From assembly GCF_018476525.1 (NCBI RefSeq), contig NZ_JAHCST010000067.1:1-49964 (forward strand): 49,964 nucleotides of DNA, given 5' to 3'. The position numbers and the translations under genes were made by a program. Shown here in pieces: positions 35,216 to 43,310 of the stretch. The notes beneath the pieces were generated by a model, which made no database searches, had not been told where the DNA came from, and saw nothing but the letters and a program-made list of their open reading frames with translations. How positions within the stretch are numbered: position 1 is the stretch's first letter; each line of letters begins with the position of its first letter. The stretch comes from Acrocarpospora catenulata (GTDB lineage Bacteria; Actinomycetota; Actinomycetes; Streptosporangiales; Streptosporangiaceae).

Positions 35216-36588
35216 ATCGTCTTCAGGTAGGCCAGCGAGGGCATGAAGAAGTACTCACCGCCGCGCATGGTCACGGTCTGCGGCACCTGGGCCACCGGGG
35301 TGGACCGGCTGGTGGAGCCCCAGCTGTCCGGGTGGGTGACCTTGATCTCCCGGGTGCCCTGGCCGATCACCGGATCGTGGCCGGCGCCCTCCTCCGGGAA
35401 GCCCGGATTGTCGGCCCAGGTCTGCTGGGTGAACTCGAACTGGCCCTCCAGACTGGAGTTGAACGCCATGAACAGCAGACCCACCCCTCCGGTCGGGCGG
35501 GTCTCCGGTGGCGCGTCGTCCCACGGCTGGTCGGTCCGTACGCCGTAGGTCTGGCCGCGCCGGGCCATCATCACGCCGCGCTCCAGGCCGTCCCGGGGGT
35601 TGGTCTTGCGGATGTGCGCGGAGACGGGGCACTTGCCGCCGGGGTCGCGGTTGTAGTTGAAGTTGTTCTGCACCGCCCAGCCGTCCGAGCTCGGCTGGCC
35701 GTGCATGAGCAGGGGCGTGCCGTTGCGGAAGCGGCCCACCAGCAGCGCGCCGGCCCGCGCCCGCGCCGGGCCGGTCAGGCCGAGCGCGTCGGCCAGGTCG
35801 TGTTCGGCCTGGTGGAAGGCGCGCACGTTCTGTTCGAGCTTGCGGAAGACGAAGTAGCTGCCGAAGTGCCGGTCCGGGTCGGGGGCCAGCGGGTCGGGCA
35901 CCAGGACCTGGGAGAGCGGGAAGAACGGGTTCCAGTTGCGGCCCGGCTCCTTGCTCACCTGGTCGGCCAGGAAGAGCGGCTGGCTGCGGCCGTCCACGTA
36001 GCCGAAGTGCTCGATGCCGTCCCCGGTGGGGTTGCGCTGGGCGATTCCGGTCTCCTCGCCGAGCACCCGGGCCCCCGGCGGGACCAGGGCCCGGACCTTC
36101 GCCAGGGTCTCCTGGTACGCCGTGTGGTCGCCGTCCCCGACCAGGACGACGGCGTGAATGTCCCGCTGGTATGGGGTATCCCATTCCTCCGCAGGCGGAT
36201 CGTCCAGGATCGCGGTTCGCTTCTTCATGCCGTCCAGAAACGCCAGATCCCCAAATTTCCGCAGATCCGAAATTTCGTGACCTAGGTGGCGATATCCTGA
36301 TCGGCTCAATCCGAATCCGACATATGGCGTGCCCTTTGTGCCGGATTGATCGAAGCGCCGTACCTCCTGCAGATGCCGGCGCGCCGACTTCATCAGCGGC
36401 AGCAGACCGCGGATGAACTGCCGCCCGTCCGCCGGTACGGCGAAGCGCAGGAACAGCACGGACAGGTGTTCCCGTATGTGTGCCCGGAGGATGTTCGGCT
36501 GGAGCGTGGCCAGCATCTCCTTGGTGTCGGCATCCAGCCCGGCCGAATCCCAGGCCAGGGGTTTCTCGTTGAACAGCTCCACTGGCAT
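35212..36588 (-). CDS. DyP-type heme peroxidase
   Basis: 458 residues. The DyP signature GxxDG is at 196-200 (D199 is the presumed acid-base catalyst) and the heme-ligand region CPVSAHIRKTNPR gives H325 as likely proximal ligand. Length and the late MAFNSSLEGQFEFTQQ block fit the larger (class C/D-like) DyPs. There is no Sec or Tat signal, so it should be cytoplasmic unless packaged. The open frame runs on to 37038 but that part overlaps the GCS2 gene and is ignored; ATG 36588 has GGGATAGG upstream. Divergent from the GCS2-type gene. Confidence 0.93.
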   Translation of the reverse strand: MPVELFNEKPLAWDSAGLDADTKEMLATLQPNILRAHIREHLSVLFLRFAVPADGRQFIRGLLPLMKSARRHLQEVRRFDQSGTKGTPYVGFGLSRSGYRHLGHEISDLRKFGDLAFLDGMKKRTAILDDPPAEEWDTPYQRDIHAVVLVGDGDHTAYQETLAKVRALVPPGARVLGEETGIAQRNPTGDGIEHFGYVDGRSQPLFLADQVSKEPGRNWNPFFPLSQVLVPDPLAPDPDRHFGSYFVFRKLEQNVRAFHQAEHDLADALGLTGPARARAGALLVGRFRNGTPLLMHGQPSSDGWAVQNNFNYNRDPGGKCPVSAHIRKTNPRDGLERGVMMARRGQTYGVRTDQPWDDAPPETRPTGGVGLLFMAFNSSLEGQFEFTQQTWADNPGFPEEGAGHDPVIGQGTREIKVTHPDSWGSTSRSTPVAQVPQTVTMRGGEYFFMPSLAYLKTI

Positions 36589-36706
36589 GACGCCTATCCC
36601 CGTTTCGTTAGATTTGACGGACCCCACTGTTTTGAGTGCAAAGCAGGGGAAAATGTTTCGTTTGGCAGGCATCGGATTTGCCACGAAGCTGGGTAAACCC
36701 CCATGC

Positions 36707-37801
36707 ATGACCCAGAAGCTGGCACTTGGCGTCGAAGAGGAGTTCCACGTCGTCGATCTGGTGAGCCGGCGGCTGAGCCCGCGGGCCCACACCCTCCTGG
36801 ACCGACTGCCCACCTCCGGGTTCTCCGCCGAACTGCAGCAGGCCGTGGTGGAGACCAACAGCGAGCCCACCGCCGACCTGTCCGCCCTCCGGGCCAACCT
36901 GGTCGACCTGCGGCGGCAGTTGATCGCGGCGGGCGAGCCGCAGGGCCTGGGGGTGGCGGCCGCGGGGACCTCACCCCTGCACAGTGAGTCCGGATTCGAA
37001 CTGACCGAAAATGATCGGTACCAGTATCTGCACGACACCTACCAGTTCATCGCCAGGGAACAGCTGGTCTGCGGGGCCCAGGTACACGTGGACGTGCTTG
37101 ATCGTGATCTGGCGGTGCTGGTGGCGCAGCGGGTGGAACCCTGGCTGCCCGCGCTGCTCGCGTTGAGCGCCAGCTCGCCGTACTGGTTCGAGGCGGACAG
37201 CGGGTACGCCAGCAGCCGGGCGGTGGCCTGGCAGCGGTGGCCCACGGCGGGCATGCTCGGGCCGTTCTCCGGGGCCGCCGAGTACGACCAGGCGGTGGCC
37301 GACCTGGTGACCTCCGGAGTGATCGACGACCCGGGCATGGTCTACTTCGACATCCGGCTCTCCACCCACGTGCCGACCATGGAACTGCGGATCTGTGACG
37401 CCTGTCCGCTGGTGGACGACGTGATACTGCTCGCCGGACTGTTCCGGGCCCTGGTGACCCGGGAGACGGCCGCGATCGAGGCGGGGGCTCCCCCTCGAGG
37501 GGACATCAGGCCCACGCTGCTGCGCGCCGGGCACTGGCGGGCGGCCAGATCCGGCCTGGAAGGCGACCTCATCTCCCCGCTGGACGGCAAACCCCTGCCC
37601 GCCCGGGTCATCATCGACGGCATGCTCCATGATCTCCGCCCGACCCTGGAAGATCTGGACGACTGGGACACCGTCGCCGCCCTGACCGCGAACGCCCTGT
37701 CCCGGGGCACCTCCGCCGCCCGGCAACGCCGCGCCTTCAACCAGCGTCGCCAGGCGGCCGACGTGGTGGACCTCGTCCTGCGGGAGACCGCGATCGACTA
37801 G
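36707..37801 (+). CDS. GCS2-family carboxylate-amine ligase (YbdK-like)
   Basis: 364 residues of the glutamate-cysteine ligase type 2 family, opening KLALGVEEEFHVVD, with AVVETNSEPTADL, CGAQVHVDV and FDIRLSTHVPTMELRICDACP. Members make gamma-glutamyl amides, some only weakly; actinomycetes normally use mycothiol, so glutathione synthesis is not implied. ATG 36707 is preferred over ATG 36703 (different frame) and over the long upstream extension. TAAACC seven bases before the ATG may be a -10. The 118 bases to the divergent peroxidase contain TTGACG (36612) but no clear promoter pair. Confidence 0.9.
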   Translation: MTQKLALGVEEEFHVVDLVSRRLSPRAHTLLDRLPTSGFSAELQQAVVETNSEPTADLSALRANLVDLRRQLIAAGEPQGLGVAAAGTSPLHSESGFELTENDRYQYLHDTYQFIAREQLVCGAQVHVDVLDRDLAVLVAQRVEPWLPALLALSASSPYWFEADSGYASSRAVAWQRWPTAGMLGPFSGAAEYDQAVADLVTSGVIDDPGMVYFDIRLSTHVPTMELRICDACPLVDDVILLAGLFRALVTRETAAIEAGAPPRGDIRPTLLRAGHWRAARSGLEGDLISPLDGKPLPARVIIDGMLHDLRPTLEDLDDWDTVAALTANALSRGTSAARQRRAFNQRRQAADVVDLVLRETAID

Positions 37802-37828
37802 CGGATCCGTCAGGACAGGCGGGTGGCT

Positions 37829-37850
37829 CTCCTCCGGGTGGAGGAGGCTT
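37829..37850 (+). terminator. hairpin after the GCS2-type gene
   Basis: CTCCTCC / GGAGGAG, a perfect 7-bp stem with a GGGT loop, followed by GCTTCT, 27 bases after the stop and before the histidine kinase promoter. Confidence 0.4.
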
Positions 37851-37867
37851 CTGTCGGTGGCGGCGTC

Positions 37868-37880
37868 TACGCTGCGGGGC
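37868..37880 (+). promoter_or_regulatory. -10 element for leaderless histidine kinase transcript
   Basis: TACGCT (37868-37873) is seven bases before GTG 37881, which is the start used for the kinase. No -35 or ribosome site is seen. Confidence 0.45.
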
Positions 37881-39134
37881 GTGGCGTGGATCGAGCGCAT
37901 CTTCGAGCCGGACTACATCCTGGTCCGGCTGGGCATCCTGCTCGCCGCCCTGGTGGGCGATCTGGTGTGGCTCGTGCCGGGCGTGACGGGCCGCGACTGG
38001 GCGCTCGGCCTGGCCGCCCTGGTGCTCGCCGCCCTCTGCCGCTGGTCGCCGCCGGCCGCGCTGCTCGTCCAGTCGGGGTTGCTTCTCTACGCCGACTGGT
38101 CCGGCTTCGCGGTGGCTCCGGTGCTGAAAGTGCTGGCCTGCGTGCTGCTCTTCGAACTCGCGGTGCGTTCCACCGGCCGGCAGGTGCTCGCCGGGGCGGT
38201 GGTGCTCGGCGTGGTGGTCTGCTTCAACCTGCTCGACAAGCTGCCCGCGACCATCGGGGCCGCGGGGTTCCGCATGGTCATCGTGGTCGGGGTTCCGCTG
38301 CTCCTGGGTGGTTACGTGCGGCTCGCGCGGGAGGCCGCCCGGCGGGAGCGGGACAGCGCGGCCGAACGCATCGCCGCCGCCCGCGCCGCCGAGCGCACCG
38401 CCATCGCCAGGGAACTCCACGACCTGGTCGCCCACCACGTCTCCTCGATGGTGCTCCGGGTGGGGGTGGCCCGGCACGTGCTCGCCGGCGGCGCCGACCC
38501 GCGAGTGACCGACGTCCTCGACGACCTGCACTCCTCGGGCACCGCAGCCCTGGCCGACCTGCGGAAACTCGTCGGCATCCTGCGGGATCCGGCGGCCGTT
38601 CCCGGGGCGTCCTTCGTCGAGACCGGCGGGCTGCCCGACGCCCTGAGCGTGGTGATCGACCGGGCCCGCGCGACCGGCCTCCGGATCGAGGCCACCATCG
38701 ATTCCGGCGCGGCCCAGGTGGACGCGGTGCGGGGCATCACGGTCCTCCGCCTCACTCAGGAGGCCCTGGCCAACACCGCCCAGCACGCGGGGCCGTCCGC
38801 CCACGTCAAGCTCGGTGTCACCCTCCGTGACGACAAATCCGTCTTTGTCGAGGTCGAGGATGACGGCGCACCCACGACGGCCACCACTCTCTCCGGGACT
38901 GATACCGGCAGGCGAAGTACGTCCGTGGCACTGGCGTCCTCCGTCGCGGCGGGTGCTTCCAGCCCGGCGGCCGGAGTGAGTCTGGCCGGCGGGCATGGGC
39001 TGGTGGGGATGCGGGAGCGGGTCGAACTGCTCGGCGGGGCGTTGTCCGCCGGGCCGGTCGGGAGAGGCTGGCGGCTGAGCGCGGTTCTGCCGCCTGGCCG
39101 CGAGGAGGCCAGAGTCGGATGGGGGACGGCGTGA
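37881..39134 (+). CDS. NarL-type sensor histidine kinase
   Basis: 417 residues. Four to five N-terminal helices (residues about 10-160, little extracellular sequence) suggest membrane sensing. Then a HisKA_3 dimerisation domain with phospho-acceptor H180 in ARELHDLVAHHVSSM and an ATPase domain with N box QEALANTAQHAG and G box GGHGLVGMRERVELLGG; about 30 low-complexity Ser/Thr/Ala residues interrupt the ATPase domain between them. GTG 37881 is favoured by the -10 at 37868; GTG 37857 is the longer alternative. The stop overlaps the response regulator start. Confidence 0.92.
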   Translation: MAWIERIFEPDYILVRLGILLAALVGDLVWLVPGVTGRDWALGLAALVLAALCRWSPPAALLVQSGLLLYADWSGFAVAPVLKVLACVLLFELAVRSTGRQVLAGAVVLGVVVCFNLLDKLPATIGAAGFRMVIVVGVPLLLGGYVRLAREAARRERDSAAERIAAARAAERTAIARELHDLVAHHVSSMVLRVGVARHVLAGGADPRVTDVLDDLHSSGTAALADLRKLVGILRDPAAVPGASFVETGGLPDALSVVIDRARATGLRIEATIDSGAAQVDAVRGITVLRLTQEALANTAQHAGPSAHVKLGVTLRDDKSVFVEVEDDGAPTTATTLSGTDTGRRSTSVALASSVAAGASSPAAGVSLAGGHGLVGMRERVELLGGALSAGPVGRGWRLSAVLPPGREEARVGWGTA

Positions 39135-39766
39135 TCAGGGTTCTTCTGGTGGATGACCAGCAGCTGGTGCGGATGGGGCTGCGGATGTTGTTCGATTCGG
39201 CGCCGGACATCGAGGTCGTGGGCGAGGCGGCCACCGGGTCAGAGGCCGTCCGTCTGGTCGAGGACACGGTTCCCGATGTCGTGCTCATGGATCTGCGCAT
39301 GCCCGGCCTGGACGGTGTGGCCGCGACCCGGAGGATCGTCGCCTCCCACGCCGCGGTCCGGGTGCTGGCGCTCACCACCTTCGACGACGACGATCACCTC
39401 TACCCGGCGCTGGCCGCGGGGGCCTGTGGCTTCCTGGTCAAGGACACCCCGCCCGCCGACCTGGTCGCCGCCGTACGCCGGGCCGCCGAGGGAGACCGCA
39501 CGTTCAGCTCCGGCGCGCTTTCCCGACTGGTCGACCAGGCCGTGACGACCCACGCCACGGCCACCCCCGCGTCCCTTCCATTGACCCGTCGAGAACGCGA
39601 GGTGCTGGCCCTGGTGGGTGAAGGGCTGTCCAACCCCGAGATCGCCACCCGCCTGAGCGTCGGCGTGACCACCGTCAAGACCCACGTCGCCAGCGTCATG
39701 ACCAAGACCGGCTGCACCAACCGGATCCGCCTGGCCGTCCTGGCCACCCAGCACGGTTTGGCCTAG
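39131..39766 (+). CDS. NarL/LuxR-type response regulator
   Basis: 211 residues: full receiver (VDDQQLVRMGL, phospho-acceptor D54 in VLMDLRMPGLDG, Lys in FLVKDTPP) and LuxR helix-turn-helix (LTRREREVLALVGEGLSNPEIATRLSVGVTTVKTHVASVM). It is the cognate partner of the preceding kinase by GTGA overlap; ATG 39119 in the same frame is an alternative start. The pair's signal and targets are unknown; liaR- or desR-like families look similar. Confidence 0.93.
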   Translation: MIRVLLVDDQQLVRMGLRMLFDSAPDIEVVGEAATGSEAVRLVEDTVPDVVLMDLRMPGLDGVAATRRIVASHAAVRVLALTTFDDDDHLYPALAAGACGFLVKDTPPADLVAAVRRAAEGDRTFSSGALSRLVDQAVTTHATATPASLPLTRREREVLALVGEGLSNPEIATRLSVGVTTVKTHVASVMTKTGCTNRIRLAVLATQHGLA

Positions 39767-39816
39767 CCCGTCGGCTCCGGTTTCGTACCGGGATCGGGGG
39801 CGAGCGAGGTGGGCGG

Positions 39817-39850
39817 TAGCCTACTCGCCATGTCGTGGAGGTTGGGGTGA
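39817..39850 (+). promoter_or_regulatory. -10 element plus leaderless six-codon ORF
   Basis: TAGCCT (39817-39822) lies seven bases before ATG 39830, which opens a frame MSWRLG ending at TGA 39848-39850. That TGA overlaps GTG 39847 of the next gene, and GGAGG (39837-39841) lies inside the mini-ORF five bases before that GTG. The layout suggests translation starting leaderless on the mini-ORF and re-initiating on the membrane protein gene. Confidence 0.4.
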
Positions 39851-40200
39851 CCGGGGGATTCGCAGGGTGGATCATCGGGGGCGGGCTGTTGCTCGCGCTG
39901 TTCTGCGTGATCTCCGCGGTTCGTGATCGGCCGATGGGCGTGGGGCTGCTGGCCGGTCTGGTGGTGCTGGAGGTCGCGCTGATCGTGCAGGCCGTGCTGG
40001 CGTTCGGCCAGCTCGGCAAGGTCGGCGAGCGGGCCACCTTCATCGGCTACCTGGTCGGCACGCTGGTGATTCCGCTGGCCGCGTTGTGGTGGGGCCGGGC
40101 GGAGCGGACCCGATGGGGACCGGGCGTCATCGCGGTCGGCGCCTTCACCGTGGCGGTCATGACCGGCCGGCTGCTGCAGATCTGGAACGGCACGGGATGA
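39847..40200 (+). CDS. small four-helix membrane protein
   Basis: About 117 residues with four hydrophobic helices (WIIGGGLLLALFCVISAV, GLLAGLVVLEVALIVQAVLAF, FIGYLVGTLVIPLAALWW, VIAVGAFTVAVMTGRLLQIW). No family is recognised with confidence. GTG 39847 has GGAGG upstream; GTG 39835 is in frame. Its stop overlaps the next ATG (ATGA), so it forms a pair with another small membrane protein. Confidence 0.7.
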   Translation: MTGGFAGWIIGGGLLLALFCVISAVRDRPMGVGLLAGLVVLEVALIVQAVLAFGQLGKVGERATFIGYLVGTLVIPLAALWWGRAERTRWGPGVIAVGAFTVAVMTGRLLQIWNGTG

Positions 40201-40607
40201 GCGGGCAGGACGACGCCGTGCCGGTCGCCGCAGGGGTGAAGGCGGGCCCCGGGCGGGTGCTGGTCGCGGTCTACGCGGTGTTCGCGATCGCGGCCACCTC
40301 GCGCGCCGGCGTGCAACTGGCGACGCGGTTCGAGGAGGCGCCGGTGGCGTACCTGCTGTCGGCGGTCGCGGCGGCGGTCTACATCCTGCTGACGGTCGCG
40401 CTGGGCCGGGGATACCGGAAACTCGCGCTGGTGGCCTGCGGCATCGAGCTGGCCGGGGTGCTGATCGTCGGCACACTGAGCCTGGTGGACCAGGCGGCGT
40501 TCCCGAAGGCCACCGTCTGGTCGGGGTTCGGGAGCGGATACCTCTTCATCCCCTTGCTGCTGCCGATCATTGGTTTCATCTGGCTTTCGCGGGGGCGCCG
40601 GGCGTAG
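40197..40607 (+). CDS. small membrane protein, partner of the preceding gene
   Basis: 136 residues with about four helices (VLVAVYAVFAIAATS, AYLLSAVAAAVYILLTVAL, LVACGIELAGVLIVGTLSLV, YLFIPLLLPIIGFIWLS). It starts by ATGA overlap with the previous gene and is followed by a terminator, so the two form a bicistronic unit. Function unknown. Confidence 0.7.
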   Translation: MSGQDDAVPVAAGVKAGPGRVLVAVYAVFAIAATSRAGVQLATRFEEAPVAYLLSAVAAAVYILLTVALGRGYRKLALVACGIELAGVLIVGTLSLVDQAAFPKATVWSGFGSGYLFIPLLLPIIGFIWLSRGRRA

Positions 40608-40629
40608 GCCGCCACCGTTCACCAGATCG

Positions 40630-40658
40630 AGGGACCCGGGATTATCCCAGGGTCCCTT
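40630..40658 (+). terminator. terminator after the two small membrane protein genes
   Basis: AGGGACCC / GGGTCCCT stem, extended by GGGA / TCCC across a one-base bulge, with a short AT-rich loop and a CTTCCTGTT tail, 22 bases past the stop. Confidence 0.7.
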
Positions 40659-40691
40659 CCTGTTGGGCCCCGTTAGTGAGGTTCATGTAAC

Positions 40692-40712
40692 ATCATAGAT
40701 TCATCCTATGAT
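40692..40712. promoter_or_regulatory. operator candidate upstream of CynX-type transporter
   Basis: A perfect 7-bp inverted repeat ATCATAG-N7-CTATGAT. The right arm includes TATGAT, a good -10 sequence, and the gene starts 26 bases downstream with GTGGAGG between. A GntR- or TetR-type repressor binding here would block transcription. No regulator gene is adjacent. Confidence 0.55.
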
Positions 40713-40738
40713 TCGATAAGTGGAGGTTTGAGCCAGGT

Positions 40739-42010
40739 ATGGCCGCCGTACTCGTGCACCGGAACACCCGCCAACGCCGGGAGCGGAGTTCCGGATCGCT
40801 GGCCTGGCTGATCGTGCTCGGCGTGGTCCTGGCCGCGCTCAACCTCCGCACCGCCGTCACCAGCGTCGGCACCGTACTCGACCAGATCAGCGCCGGCCTG
40901 GGCATGTCCGGCATCGCCACCGGCGTACTGACCACCCTCCCGGTGCTCTGCTTCGCCGCGTTCGGCGCGGTCACGCCCGCGCTGTCCCGCCGCATCGGCG
41001 AGCATCGCCTGCTGATCACCGCCCTGGTCCTGCTGGGCGCCGGTCTGCTGATCCGCGCCATGGTCGGCTCCGCCACGGTGTTCCTGCTGGCCAGCGTGGT
41101 CGCGCTGGCCGGTGGCGCGATCGGCAACGTGCTCATCCCGACCCTGATCAAGCGCCACTTTCCGGCCCGTTCCGGCGCGATGATGACGCTCTACGCGACG
41201 GCCCTGGCCGTCGGCACCATGCTCGCCGCCGCCGGCACGGTCCCGCTGATGCGTGCCGCGGACGGCAACTGGCACGTGGCCCTCGGGGTGTGGGCCGCGC
41301 TGGCCGCCGTCGCCGCCATTCCGTGGCTCGCGCTCCCGCGCGATGAGCCGGAGCGGCGTAACGCGGCCGCGTACACCAGGCCGGGGGAGCTGGTGCGGAG
41401 CCGGTTGGCCTGGGCGATGGCCGGATATTTCGGCACGCAGAGCCTCATCGCGTACGTGATGTTCGGCTGGTTGCCGCAGCTGCTGCGGGATGGCGGCTAC
41501 ACCGCCGACCAGGCGGGTCTGGTGCTCGGGATCTTCACCGGCCTCGGCATCCCGACCTCGCTGGTGGTGCCCGCGCTGGCCGCCCGCATGCGCGACCAGC
41601 GCGGCCTGGTGGTCGGATTCGCCCTGGTGTACGTCGTGGGCTTCGCCGGCCTGCTCACCGGGCAGGCGCTCTGGCTCTGGGCGACCGTGGTGTCCCTGGG
41701 CATGGGCAGCTTCCCGATGGCCCTGTCCATGCTGGCCCTGCGTACCCGGACCGCTGAGGCCACCGCCGCGCTGTCGGCGTTCGCGCAGAGCGCCGGATAT
41801 CTCTTCGCGGGGGTGGGTCCGCTGGTGGTGGGGGTGCTCTACCAGGTGAGCGGTGGCTGGGCGCTGCCCTTCGCGCTGCTCTTCCTGGTGCTCGGCGCCC
41901 AGGTGGTCACCGGGCGGTACGCGGGCGCCGACCGTTTCCTGGAGGACGAAACACAGGTGGCCGCCCGAGGCGACCTGACCTCGCCTCGGGCGACCACAGA
42001 TCAAGAATAG
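40739..42010 (+). CDS. CynX/NimT-family MFS transporter
   Basis: 423 residues, about twelve helices. LGVVLAALNLRTAVTSVGTVLDQI and GAVTPALSRRIGEHRLL (motif A-like) fit the CynX/NimT (cyanate/nitroimidazole) branch of the major facilitator superfamily, together with FSVPMALSMLALRTR-like sequence in helix 10. Substrate unknown. ATG 40739 is preceded by GTGGAGG at a rather long 13 bases. The palindrome at 40692 probably controls it. Convergent with the FAD oxidoreductase; no terminator is seen in the 106 bases between them. Confidence 0.88.
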   Translation: MAAVLVHRNTRQRRERSSGSLAWLIVLGVVLAALNLRTAVTSVGTVLDQISAGLGMSGIATGVLTTLPVLCFAAFGAVTPALSRRIGEHRLLITALVLLGAGLLIRAMVGSATVFLLASVVALAGGAIGNVLIPTLIKRHFPARSGAMMTLYATALAVGTMLAAAGTVPLMRAADGNWHVALGVWAALAAVAAIPWLALPRDEPERRNAAAYTRPGELVRSRLAWAMAGYFGTQSLIAYVMFGWLPQLLRDGGYTADQAGLVLGIFTGLGIPTSLVVPALAARMRDQRGLVVGFALVYVVGFAGLLTGQALWLWATVVSLGMGSFPMALSMLALRTRTAEATAALSAFAQSAGYLFAGVGPLVVGVLYQVSGGWALPFALLFLVLGAQVVTGRYAGADRFLEDETQVAARGDLTSPRATTDQE

Positions 42011-42116
42011 GCCATCCTGTCCCAAACCGGTGAAGGACCCCCACCACAGGAAGGTAAAAGATCGGAGCGTATCCGGCCGGGCACGCGCGCCACAACAGAT
42101 CCGCGACTTTCGCCGA

Positions 42117-43274
42117 CTACCGGACGCGGAGGGTGGGGAGGGCGGTCAGGGCGTGCCGGGCGGCCACCAGGGCGCTGTTCATGGAGACCTCGCTGAGCAG
42201 ACCGGGCGCGGCCACCTGGTCGCCGGCCAGCCAGAGGCCGTCGCCCCGGACGATCGCCGGGCGGTCGCGCCAGGTCTGCCCCGGCCGGTCCAGGGCGCCG
42301 GTTCTGCCGGTCGCGGTGGCGTCCCGCCGCCAGGTGAGCCGGTCCCGCCAGCCCGGGAGGCCGAGGTCGGCCAGGAGCTCCAGCCGGGTGAGGGTGTCGG
42401 CTTTGGACTCCCCGGGGCGTACGGGCATCTGGAGTTGGATGAGGCTTTCGCCCGGTGGGGCGAGGGTGGGGTCGGGGGAGGAGTAGCGTTCGAGGAAGCC
42501 GCCCTCGTCCAGGTCGGAGATGACGAAGAGGTCGCCGGGGGCCTGCCGTACGGCCAGGTCGAGGAGGACGGCGCGTCCGCTCTCCCAGCGCAGCGAGTCG
42601 TCGGCGAGGAGCTGGCGAGCCGCGTCCAGTGAGGTCGCGACGATGGTCGGGCCGGTGGGCAGGTCGGTGACCCGTGTGCCGGCTTCTATGTGTATGCCCA
42701 GGTCGCGGGCGTGTGTCGCGAGACGTTCGACGACCTTGGACCAGCCGCCGACGATGTAGCGCGGCGCGGGGAACCGCGGCTTGGTCACCCGGCGGAAGCG
42801 TTCCCAGACGAAGGCGGCGGAGAGGCGTCCGGGATCGTGGTCGTAGGTGACGACTCCCAGCACCTTGCCGACCACGTGGGCCGCATCGGCGCCGAGCCGG
42901 CGGGTCGCCCACGACGCGAAGTCCTCGTCGACGGGCGCGACCAGCCTCCGGTTCGCGATCGCCTTGATCAGTGGGCGGGGAATGGCCGCCTTCAGCGTCC
43001 CTCCGTACCGCACCCGCGCCTTGCGGCCTTCCTTCAGGCCCAACTTCCGATACGGCTGCACCAGCCCGCGCCGGGCAAGCCACCGGAACGGTTCCCCGTC
43101 CGAGTAGAAGACGCGTGTGCCGTCATTGGCGACATAGGGCTGTTCGGACGAACGTGCCCGTCCGCCCAGCGTGCGGTGCGCTTCGAAGAGCGTGACCCGC
43201 GCACCACCTTCAGCACAGGCGATGGCCGCCGTGAGTCCGGCGAGCCCGCCACCGATCACCGTGATTCCATCCAT
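42117..43274 (-). CDS. FAD-dependent amine oxidase/desaturase-like protein
   Basis: 385 residues with the Rossmann dinucleotide motif GGGLAGLTAA at residues 8-17, FEAHRTLGGRARS, and the C-terminal FAD-contact stretch LWLAGDQVAAPGLLSEVSMNSALVAAR. Overall layout is that of the NAD(P)-binding carotenoid desaturase/protoporphyrinogen oxidase-like group. It is third in a minus-strand run after the ECF41 sigma factor and DUF429 genes (36 bases from DUF429), so it is plausibly under that sigma factor's control. ECF41 genes are commonly linked to oxidoreductases. Confidence 0.88.
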   Translation of the reverse strand: MDGITVIGGGLAGLTAAIACAEGGARVTLFEAHRTLGGRARSSEQPYVANDGTRVFYSDGEPFRWLARRGLVQPYRKLGLKEGRKARVRYGGTLKAAIPRPLIKAIANRRLVAPVDEDFASWATRRLGADAAHVVGKVLGVVTYDHDPGRLSAAFVWERFRRVTKPRFPAPRYIVGGWSKVVERLATHARDLGIHIEAGTRVTDLPTGPTIVATSLDAARQLLADDSLRWESGRAVLLDLAVRQAPGDLFVISDLDEGGFLERYSSPDPTLAPPGESLIQLQMPVRPGESKADTLTRLELLADLGLPGWRDRLTWRRDATATGRTGALDRPGQTWRDRPAIVRGDGLWLAGDQVAAPGLLSEVSMNSALVAARHALTALPTLRVR

Positions 43275-43310
43275 GCACCCCAGGACGCAGCCGCCCGCGC
43301 GAACGTGACA

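Noticed and set aside
33403-36285. 960-residue plus-strand frame
   Set aside because: It is a shifted frame of ABC subunit B that runs on antisense through the peroxidase gene; its composition is low-complexity Arg/Gly/Ala.
36413-36706. N-terminal extension of the GCS2-type ligase
   Set aside because: It is antisense to the peroxidase N-terminus; the family start is at MTQKLALGVEEEF (36707).
36589-37038. N-terminal extension of the DyP peroxidase
   Set aside because: It overlaps the divergent GCS2-type gene antisense and contributes no domain; ATG 36588 has a plausible site and gives normal length.
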